Shown piece by piece: positions 14,506-20,334 of a stretch of DNA of 35,042 bases. Every line of letters begins with the position of its first letter. The first letter of the stretch is position 1. Source of the DNA: Bacilli bacterium (lineage in GTDB: Bacteria > Bacillota_I > Bacilli_A > RF39 > UBA660); contig JAFPMR010000090.1 in the NCBI GenBank assembly GCA_017411235.1, positions 1 through 35,042 of the forward strand. Reading direction: 5' to 3'. Under the pieces are notes generated by a model. The model did no database searches. It was not told the origin of the DNA and worked only from the letters and a program-made list of their open reading frames with translations. The position numbers and the translations under genes are program-made.

Positions 14506-14543
14506 TAAAAAAAGTATTGAATAATGAATAAGGAGAGTATAAT

Positions 14544-14819
14544 ATGAAAGTGTTAGAAAAAGGTCCTGGATGGAGTATGGAATGTAAGTGTACTGGGGTT
14601 GGCAACGGCGGATGTGGTTGTGGAGCTAGGTTGTTAATAGAAAGAGGAGATATTTACTTAACTCATCACTATGATTATGGCGGTGGACATGATATTTATT
14701 ATACTTTCAGATGTATAGATTGTGGTGTTGAGACTGATATTGAAGAAGATATGGTTCCTTCTTTAATTAAAAGAGAATTATTAGAAGGTTATAGAAATCA
14801 AAATGTTTTAAGGAGATGA
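14544..14819 (+). CDS. Small Cys-rich (zinc-ribbon-like) protein
   Basis: 91 aa from ATG 14544 behind AAGGAGAG (14530-14537). Cys-rich N-terminal part (CKCTGVGNGGCGCGA, residues 14-28) and a later CxxC (CIDCG, about 57-60), with a His pair (THHYDY) and GGGHD between them; the layout suggests one structural zinc site. Homologs with KGPGWSMExxCTGxGNGGxGCG are, to my knowledge, common unnamed proteins of Firmicutes; I give no function. It is the only gene here with a TGA stop, which overlaps the ribosome site of the next gene, so it is coupled to the NrtR-like regulator. Confidence 0.65.
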   Translation: MKVLEKGPGWSMECKCTGVGNGGCGCGARLLIERGDIYLTHHYDYGGGHDIYYTFRCIDCGVETDIEEDMVPSLIKRELLEGYRNQNVLRR

Positions 14820-14823
14820 TTAA

Positions 14824-15573
14824 ATGAATTTTGGATATGCAAATGATTTAGTTATTTTTGGTGTTGATAGTAGACGGGATGATAACTTAAGAGTTCTACC
14901 TGTTAAACATTTAAGTGTTTTATTAGTTAAGAGAACTAAAGAACCAGATGAAGGCAAATGGGGATTACCTGGTGGATTTATTAATATTGATGAAACTAGT
15001 AAAGATGCTAGTGTTAGAGTCTTAAAAAAAGAAACTGGTTTAGATAATGTATATATGCAACAAATAGGTGTTAATGATTTAGTTAGTAGAGATAGTAGAG
15101 GAAGAATTATCTCTACTACTTATATGGCTTTAGTAGATAGAACGCTTATTAAGGATGAATTAAATAAAGACGCTTCTTGGTTTGATTTAGAAATTAATGA
15201 TGAAAAAATAGTATTAAGTAATCAAGAAGATAGAATAGAGTTTAAAGTAAAAAGAAAAACTATTGATGAGAAATCAGAAGAATACGAATATGAATTAGTA
15301 GATCAAAAATTAACATTTGACCATGACATTATTCTTTATAAAGCGTTAATGGAATTAAGAAATAAAGTTAAGAATACGGATATTGTATTCAATTTAATGC
15401 CTGAGTTATTTACAGTTGGTGAATTAAAACAAGTATATGAATTGTTATTAGGAAAGAAACTAATTAATTCGGCTTTTAGAAGATGGATTAATGATAGAAT
15501 AGAATTTAGTGGACAATATGTGAGTACTGGTGGACACCGTCCTTCAGAACTATGTAGATATAAGGTGAGATAA
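14824..15573 (+). CDS. NrtR-like Nudix-domain transcriptional regulator
   Basis: 249 aa. The N-terminal Nudix-like domain (about 5-150) carries WGLPGGF and a degenerate Nudix box (51-73). The consensus GX5EX7REUXEEXGU keeps Gly51, Glu57, Arg65 and Glu70, but REUxEE reads RVLKKE, losing two of the metal-binding Glu. The C-terminal winged helix (about 185-249: FNLMPELFTVGELKQVYELL, then RRWINDR and RPSELCRYK) is typical of NrtR, a repressor that uses the dead Nudix fold to sense ADP-ribose or related NAD metabolites. In known systems it controls NAD synthesis; no such gene is nearby here. It may bind the palindrome at 13623 (inference). Overlaps the next gene by one base (TAATG). Confidence 0.8.
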   Translation: MNFGYANDLVIFGVDSRRDDNLRVLPVKHLSVLLVKRTKEPDEGKWGLPGGFINIDETSKDASVRVLKKETGLDNVYMQQIGVNDLVSRDSRGRIISTTYMALVDRTLIKDELNKDASWFDLEINDEKIVLSNQEDRIEFKVKRKTIDEKSEEYEYELVDQKLTFDHDIILYKALMELRNKVKNTDIVFNLMPELFTVGELKQVYELLLGKKLINSAFRRWINDRIEFSGQYVSTGGHRPSELCRYKVR

Positions 15574-16793
15574 TGGAATTAATAGATGTATTAGATGAAA
15601 ATGGTAATAAGACAGGAAATACTATTGATAAAGATAAAGCTCATTTAGATGGTATTTATCACCCAGTAGTACATATTGCTGTATTAAGTAAAGATAGAAA
15701 AAAAATTCTTATGCAAAAGAGATGTGCTAGTAAGAAGATATGTCCTAATATGTGGGATGTAGCTGCTGCTGGTCATGTTGATAGTAATGAAGATTGTTTA
15801 GTTTCTGCTAAAAGAGAATTTAGTGAAGAACTAGGTTTAGATAGTAGTAATTATGAATTTAAGTTTGCTGGTTTATTTAAAGAAATATATGATGATGAAA
15901 AATATAAGGTTAGAGAGTATGCTTCTTTATATGTTATATATGCAGATATTGATATTAAAGATATTAAGATTCAAGAAGATGAAGTAAGTGAAGTTAAATG
16001 GATGAGTAGAGATGAATTAAAGGAATTGCTTACTACAGATGATATTATTGTTCATGAGTATTATGATTATATACTAAATATTATGAATGATTATTTTACT
16101 TTTAAAGAATTTAATAATGATGAAGTAATGTCTTTATATAGTAAGAAACCAATGGATTTTAATTATAATGGTAATCGAAAAAGTGAATTTGAAAAGGTAG
16201 AGAAGGATTTCAATTATAAGTTTAAAAAGATAGCTAAATCAATGTTTCAAGCAGCGGGCAATGATGTTTATGTTGTAGATGAAAACTTTGAAGAAGTAAC
16301 AGATGTAGATGGATTACTTACTAATGTAAAAGGTATTGCTCTAGAAATCAGAAGTGCTGATTGTCAGAGCATATTCTTATATGATCCAGTTAAGAAAGTT
16401 ATTGGTAATGTTCATAGTGGATGGGCAGGAACTTATAAACAGATTATTGTTAATGCAATTAATAAAATGGTTGAACATTATGGATGTAATAAAGAAGATA
16501 TTTTAGTAGGTTTTAATCCTAGTATCTTAGGTTGCTGTTTTGAAGTTAGAGATGATGTATTAAATAAGTTTAAAGAAATTTGTGATGTTAGTAAATATAG
16601 TAAACCTTATGAAGATAGATACTTATTAGATACTGTTGCTATTAACTATGATAAGTTATTAGAAATGGGTATAAAAAAAGAACATATATTCTTAAGTAAT
16701 ATATGTACTGGATGTAATACTAATGAATATTTCTCATATCGTAAAGAACATAAAACAGAGGGAAGAAATATTTCAATTATTTGTTTAAAATAA
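15573..16793 (+). CDS. Fusion of Nudix hydrolase (IDI-like) and LACC1/YfiH-type domain
   Basis: 406 aa. Residues 1-175 are a Nudix hydrolase of the isopentenyl-diphosphate-isomerase-like group, with an intact Nudix box at 67-89 (Gly67, Glu73, Arg81, Glu82, Glu85, Glu86). Residues about 215-406 are a YfiH/LACC1 (Cu-oxidase_4) domain, whose zinc enzymes cleave or deaminate purine nucleosides. Cys264 (SADCQ) and His281 (VHSGWAG) of the metal site are present, as is the tail SYRKEHKTEGR. The first ligand, the His of the usual QVHG, reads QAAG (Ala228), so activity is doubtful. Cytoplasmic; coupled to the NrtR-like gene by a one-base overlap. Confidence 0.82.
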   Translation: MELIDVLDENGNKTGNTIDKDKAHLDGIYHPVVHIAVLSKDRKKILMQKRCASKKICPNMWDVAAAGHVDSNEDCLVSAKREFSEELGLDSSNYEFKFAGLFKEIYDDEKYKVREYASLYVIYADIDIKDIKIQEDEVSEVKWMSRDELKELLTTDDIIVHEYYDYILNIMNDYFTFKEFNNDEVMSLYSKKPMDFNYNGNRKSEFEKVEKDFNYKFKKIAKSMFQAAGNDVYVVDENFEEVTDVDGLLTNVKGIALEIRSADCQSIFLYDPVKKVIGNVHSGWAGTYKQIIVNAINKMVEHYGCNKEDILVGFNPSILGCCFEVRDDVLNKFKEICDVSKYSKPYEDRYLLDTVAINYDKLLEMGIKKEHIFLSNICTGCNTNEYFSYRKEHKTEGRNISIICLK

Positions 16794-16820
16794 AAAGAGG
16801 AATTATTTTTCCTCTTTTTT
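16792..16820. terminator. Bidirectional terminator between Nudix-LACC1 and SPFH genes
   Basis: Stem AAAAAGAGGAA/TTCCTCTTTTT (16792-16802 with 16809-16819). It includes part of the stop of both convergent genes or their junction (16791-16793 plus, 16803-16805 minus). Confidence 0.8.
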
Positions 16821-17708
16821 ATTTGGTTTATCTACAAACATTTCTTTAACTGTTGTTGCGATAGAAGCAACATCTTGTAAGTTAGATGGAACAATAATCT
16901 TTGTTGCTTGGCCATCTGCCATTTTAGCAACAGCATCTAAAGATTTAAGTGCTATAACAGCTTGATCTGCTTTAGCTTCTCTTAATAATTCAATTGATTT
17001 AGCTTGTGCTTGATTCATCTTAATAATAGCTTCAGCTTCACCTTCAGCTTTTTTAACTGCAGCTTCTGCAGCAGCTTCAGCTCTTAAGATTGCAGATTCT
17101 TTTTCACCTTCAGCAATTAAGATAGCTGATTTCTTTTCACCTTCAGCTTGAAGGATTTTTTCACGACGTTCACGTTCAGCACGCATTTGTTTTTCCATAG
17201 CTTCTTGAATATCTCTTGGTGGAATGATGTTTTTAAGTTCTACACGATTAATTTTAATTCCCCAAGGATCAGTAGCTTCATCAAGAATAGCTCTCATGTT
17301 TGTATTAATAGTATCTCTTGATGTTAATGTTTGGTCTAATTCAAGTTCACCAATTATATTACGTAATGTTGTAGCTGTTAAGTTTTCAATAGCAATGATT
17401 GGGTTTTCTACACCATATGTATATAATTTTGGATCTGTAATTGAATAATAAACTACAGTATCAATTTGCATTGTAACGTTATCTTTTGTAATAACTGGTT
17501 GTGGTTTGAAATCTTTAACGATTTCTTTTAATGAGATTCTTGCTGCTACACGATCAATGAAAGGTAGTTTGAAATGTAAGCCATTATCCCAAGTTGTAAG
17601 GTAAGAACCAACACGTTCAATTACGAATGCTTGAGCTTGTGGAACTACACGAATGCAAGAAACGATTAAGATTGCAACGATTATTAAAATAGTAATAAAA
17701 ATATCCAT
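16803..17708 (-). CDS. SPFH/band 7 protein (paraslipin/QmcA type)
   Basis: 301 aa. One N-terminal membrane segment (about 3-18), then the SPFH/PHB domain (about 20-180: VPQAQAFVIERVGSY, GLHFKLPFIDRV, ARISLKE, PQPVITKDNVTMQIDTVVYY). A long Ala/Glu/Lys coiled coil follows (about 180-250) with AEGEKxSAIL repeats, ending in a KIIVPSNLQDVA segment. These proteins oligomerise into membrane scaffolds linked to functional microdomains. The upstream partner NfeD overlaps it by one base, the standard pairing for this family; the two are expected to form one complex. Confidence 0.93.
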   Translation of the reverse strand: MDIFITILIIVAILIVSCIRVVPQAQAFVIERVGSYLTTWDNGLHFKLPFIDRVAARISLKEIVKDFKPQPVITKDNVTMQIDTVVYYSITDPKLYTYGVENPIIAIENLTATTLRNIIGELELDQTLTSRDTINTNMRAILDEATDPWGIKINRVELKNIIPPRDIQEAMEKQMRAERERREKILQAEGEKKSAILIAEGEKESAILRAEAAAEAAVKKAEGEAEAIIKMNQAQAKSIELLREAKADQAVIALKSLDAVAKMADGQATKIIVPSNLQDVASIATTVKEMFVDKPNKKEEK

Positions 17709-18124
17709 TATTTTTCCTCCTCTACGATAAGTTTAACTCCATCGATTTTTAATATTTTTACTTTTGAACCTTCTTTAATACTAGTATTTGAGATGGCGGT
17801 CCATCTTTTACCATCTACTTTTACTTCGCCTGGTTTGTCTTCTTCAATAGTTTCTGTAACAATACCAGTCATATCTAAGACTCTATCTAAGTTGGTTTTT
17901 TGTTTTGTTTTCTTAAGTAGTTTTTCTAATGGTTTTTTAGTTAGAACTAATAAGATAACTCCTAGGAGAACAAAGACAGCTATTTGAACTGGTGTAGGTA
18001 CACCTAGATATGCTAATAATAATGAAACTAAAGCTGATGCTATAAACCAGATTGTAACTAAGTTTATTGTAGCTGCTTCAATTATTGCAAGTACAATTGC
18101 TGTTACTAACCATACTATTTTCAT
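17708..18124 (-). CDS. NfeD-family membrane protein
   Basis: 138 aa. Start set at 18124 because GGAGG lies just upstream on the minus strand; the longer frame to 18295 would run through tRNA-Gln. Membrane segments at about 3-20, 23-40 and 46-62, then a basic linker and a C-terminal OB-fold domain (about 80-135: GIVTETIEEDKPGEVKVDGKRWTAIS, GSKVKILKIDGVKLIVE). This is the short NfeD1b type, without the protease domain. It is read together with the SPFH gene (TAATG overlap); NfeD is thought to cap or assist the SPFH scaffold. Confidence 0.9.
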   Translation of the reverse strand: MKIVWLVTAIVLAIIEAATINLVTIWFIASALVSLLLAYLGVPTPVQIAVFVLLGVILLVLTKKPLEKLLKKTKQKTNLDRVLDMTGIVTETIEEDKPGEVKVDGKRWTAISNTSIKEGSKVKILKIDGVKLIVEEEK

Positions 18125-18143
18125 ATTTTTCCTCCTGCCTTGT

Positions 18144-18152
18144 ATTATACCA
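18144..18152 (-). promoter_or_regulatory. Extended -10 promoter of the nfeD-SPFH operon
   Basis: On the minus strand TGGTATAAT (18152-18144), just upstream of the GGAGG site and ATG 18124. Confidence 0.65.
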
Positions 18153-18181
18153 TAAAAAGGGTACAAAATATAGAGGGATGG

Positions 18182-18190
18182 TGGTACAAT
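18182..18190 (+). promoter_or_regulatory. Extended -10 promoter of tRNA-Gln
   Basis: TGGTACAAT at 18182-18190, 12 bases before the tRNA 5' end. Confidence 0.55.
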
Positions 18191-18202
18191 ATACTCAGTT
18201 AT

Positions 18203-18278
18203 TACCCCATAGCCAAGCGGTAAGGCATCAGGCTCTGACCCTGACATTCCGTAGGTTCGAATCCTACTGGGGTAACCA
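18203..18278 (+). tRNA. tRNA-Gln, anticodon CTG
   Basis: Acceptor TACCCCA (18203-18209) pairs with TGGGGTA (18268-18274); discriminator A18275, CCA encoded 18276-18278. D-arm GCC/GGC (18212-18214 with 18224-18226). Anticodon stem TCAGG/CCTGA (18228-18232 with 18240-18244), loop CTCTGAC with anticodon CTG at 18235-18237. T-arm GTAGG/CCTAC (18251-18255 with 18263-18267), loop TTCGAAT. It reads CAG. Divergent from nfeD, with its own promoter and terminator. Confidence 0.94.
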
Positions 18279-18286
18279 TAGAAAAT

Positions 18287-18309
18287 AAAGGTCATTTGAC
18301 CTTTTTTTT
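18287..18309 (+). terminator. Terminator of tRNA-Gln
   Basis: Stem AAAGGTC/GACCTTT (18287-18293 with 18298-18304), ATTT loop, T run to 18309. Confidence 0.85.
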
Positions 18310-18353
18310 ATTTGGTGTATAATACTAACAACATTATGAAGGGATGTCTTGCT

Positions 18354-19331
18354 ATGAAAAATGTGGATACAGAGAAGATATCTAAAGAGATAAATGATGC
18401 CCTGATGCATAGAGCATGTGTTATGAGAAGTGGTAAGTATTTATCTAGATATTTAATTCATTGTAATAGAAGTGTTGATGCTATTAGATTATTAGCTAGA
18501 TGTTCTATACATGATATTTCAAAGATACAAAATACTGAAGAATTCTTAAGTTTAGCTAGTATTATTGATCAAATAGATTCAATGCATGATGTAGGGCATG
18601 TATTAAGTACTAGTCAACAAGATGCTATTAGATTACACTGGGAGAATAATTCTCATCATCCAGAGCATTACGTTAATTCTAACGATATGTCTGATTTGGA
18701 TATCATGGAAATGGCTTGTGACTGTCATGCTAGAAGTAAACAATTAGGTACCGATTTATTAGAATATATTACTACTCAACAAGAATTAAGATTCCATTTT
18801 GATAATAAGCATTTTTATATGTTAAAGAGATACTGTACAATGCTTGTTGAGTTAACTAGAGATGATGATTATAGTATTGTACTTAATGATAATTATGATA
18901 TTAATTTTGATTTTAAAGATACAACTATGCGTATGTTAGAAAACTTTGATGATTCTAGTTATGTAGAAAGTGTTAGAACTGAAAGATTGTATTTAAGAAA
19001 AGAAAGTACTGCGGACTTTGCTTCTGTTGCTTATTCTATTAATTCAATGGAAGCAGGGGAGATAATTGGTTTTATTACTTTAAAGTTTAATGGACATATG
19101 GAATATAGAATATATGAGAAGTATAAAAACATGGGTTATGCTAAAGAAGCATTAGCTAAGTTCTTAGAAATATCTAATATGGAAAAGTTATATATTGTTT
19201 CTAGAAAAGAAGATTTGGAAAATATAGAGATGTTAAAGGATTTAGGATTCTTAGCAAGTGATTCTCTTGGAGACCTAATTACTTTAAGATATATAAGAGA
19301 TAATAAAGAGTTAAAAAAGATACCTAACTAG
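18354..19331 (+). CDS. DUF5662-like protein fused to GNAT acetyltransferase domain
   Basis: 325 aa from ATG 18354 (AAGGGATG at 18339-18346); the in-frame ATG at 18336 overlaps that site. A TATAAT at 18318-18323 follows the tRNA terminator. Residues about 10-165 match DUF5662: HCNRSVDAIRLLARCSIHDISK, then HWENNSHHPEHY and IMEMACDCHAR, a His/Asp-rich pattern suggesting a metal-binding helical fold like HD proteins. Residues about 205-315 are a GNAT domain with TERLYLRKE, GEIIGFITL, a core motif YKNMGYAKEAL (acetyl-CoA loop) and a terminal LKDLGF. The GNAT part is short and its substrate region reduced. Substrates unknown; the fusion suggests linked steps or sensing. Confidence 0.75.
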   Translation: MKNVDTEKISKEINDALMHRACVMRSGKYLSRYLIHCNRSVDAIRLLARCSIHDISKIQNTEEFLSLASIIDQIDSMHDVGHVLSTSQQDAIRLHWENNSHHPEHYVNSNDMSDLDIMEMACDCHARSKQLGTDLLEYITTQQELRFHFDNKHFYMLKRYCTMLVELTRDDDYSIVLNDNYDINFDFKDTTMRMLENFDDSSYVESVRTERLYLRKESTADFASVAYSINSMEAGEIIGFITLKFNGHMEYRIYEKYKNMGYAKEALAKFLEISNMEKLYIVSRKEDLENIEMLKDLGFLASDSLGDLITLRYIRDNKELKKIPN

Positions 19332-19342
19332 GTATCTTTTTT
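19313..19342. terminator. Bidirectional terminator shared by two convergent genes
   Basis: 14-bp arms AAAAAAGATACCTA and TAGGTATCTTTTTT (19313-19326 with 19329-19342). It contains the plus-strand stop (19329-19331) and the minus-strand stop (19324-19326). Confidence 0.9.
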
Positions 19343-20250
19343 CCTTGGTATGTATTTCTTCTTTTCATTTCTTTATCTATATCATTTAGGACACAAAATT
19401 TTTTTAATAACCAAGTTGGTTCTATTAAGTCTTCTTTTTTAGGGTCTCCTGTAATTCGATGAATTACTATTTTAGGATCTAAGTATTCTAGTTGGTCTAT
19501 TACAATATCGATATATTCTTCTTTAGTTAGAACATGAAATTGATGTTCTTTATAATAATCTGCTAAATCAGTATCTTTAATGATATGTAACATATGAATC
19601 TTGATACCATCAATATGAAGATTATTTAAATATTTAACTGTTTCAATCATATCTTCTTTAGTTTCTCCAGGTAGGCCATTTATGATATGGACTACTACTG
19701 GTATATGTCTTTTTTGTAATTCTTTAACTGAGTCTTCAAAGTTTTTTAAATCGTGACCACGATTTATAAATTTTAAAGTTTTTTCATGTATTGATTGAAG
19801 ACCTAGTTCTATTGTTAAATCAGTTCTTTTATTTAGTTCTTCTAAGTAATCATAACAATTTTCAGATATTGCATCACTACGTGTTGCAATGTTTAAACCA
19901 ACAACATTAGGTAGATTTATAATAGATTCATATTTTTCTTTTAAAACATTTAATGGAGCATAGGTATTAGTATTAGCTTGGAAGTAACCAATGTAATAAC
20001 TATCTGGCCATTTATTTTCCATTATTTCTTTTACTTCATTAAATTGAGTTATTAAATCTTTTTGTTTATCTCCTGCAAAGTCACCAGAACCTAGTCTTGA
20101 ACAAAAGATACAACCATGGCCGGTTTTTTCTTTATTAGGGCAGGAGAAGTTAGCATTTAAAGATACTTTAAATGTTTTTTTACCATATTTATTCTTATAG
20201 TAATAGTTTAATGTATGATATCTTTTATTATCTAAAGTATATTTAAACAT
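19324..20250 (-). CDS. Radical SAM protein, YhcC/TIGR01212 family
   Basis: 308 aa. The radical SAM cluster motif is CPNKEKTGHGCIFC near residues 37-50, whose widely spaced first Cys is characteristic of the YhcC family; the last two Cys are CxxC. Further family marks: YYIGYFQANTNTYAP, GLNIATRSDAI, TIELGLQSIHEKTLKFINRGH, and HIINGLPGETKEDM. The protein should bind a 4Fe-4S cluster and S-adenosylmethionine and act in the cytoplasm; the physiological reaction of this family is unsettled. Monocistronic, divergent from the GH31 gene, with ATG 20250 behind GGTGA. Confidence 0.92.
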   Translation of the reverse strand: MFKYTLDNKRYHTLNYYYKNKYGKKTFKVSLNANFSCPNKEKTGHGCIFCSRLGSGDFAGDKQKDLITQFNEVKEIMENKWPDSYYIGYFQANTNTYAPLNVLKEKYESIINLPNVVGLNIATRSDAISENCYDYLEELNKRTDLTIELGLQSIHEKTLKFINRGHDLKNFEDSVKELQKRHIPVVVHIINGLPGETKEDMIETVKYLNNLHIDGIKIHMLHIIKDTDLADYYKEHQFHVLTKEEYIDIVIDQLEYLDPKIVIHRITGDPKKEDLIEPTWLLKKFCVLNDIDKEMKRRNTYQGKKIPS

Positions 20251-20265
20251 AAAATCACCGAGGTC

Positions 20266-20274
20266 ATTATATCA
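20266..20274 (-). promoter_or_regulatory. Extended -10 promoter of the radical SAM gene
   Basis: Minus-strand TGATATAAT (20274-20266), followed by GGTGA and ATG 20250. Confidence 0.65.
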
Positions 20275-20301
20275 TAATTTGTTTATATTTTCTTCCGTGT
20301 A

Positions 20302-20310
20302 TGTTATAAT
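20302..20310 (+). promoter_or_regulatory. Extended -10 promoter of the GH31 gene
   Basis: TGTTATAAT at 20302-20310; AGAGGGAT follows before ATG 20335. Confidence 0.65.
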
Positions 20311-20334
20311 TTTAGAAGAATAGAGGGATATGCT

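Noticed and set aside
14538..14543. TATAAT immediately before ATG 14544 as a promoter
   Set aside because: It lies between the ribosome site and the start codon, too close to serve this gene.
14817..14819. TGA as a possible Trp codon (Mollicutes-type code 4)
   Set aside because: All Trp codons noticed are TGG, and this TGA is followed at once by the start of the NrtR-like gene with its ribosome site, so it is a normal stop.
18085..18295. Frames reading through tRNA-Gln on both strands, including an N-terminal extension of NfeD
   Set aside because: The tRNA cloverleaf and the GGAGG site before ATG 18124 explain the region; the extension would translate across the tRNA.
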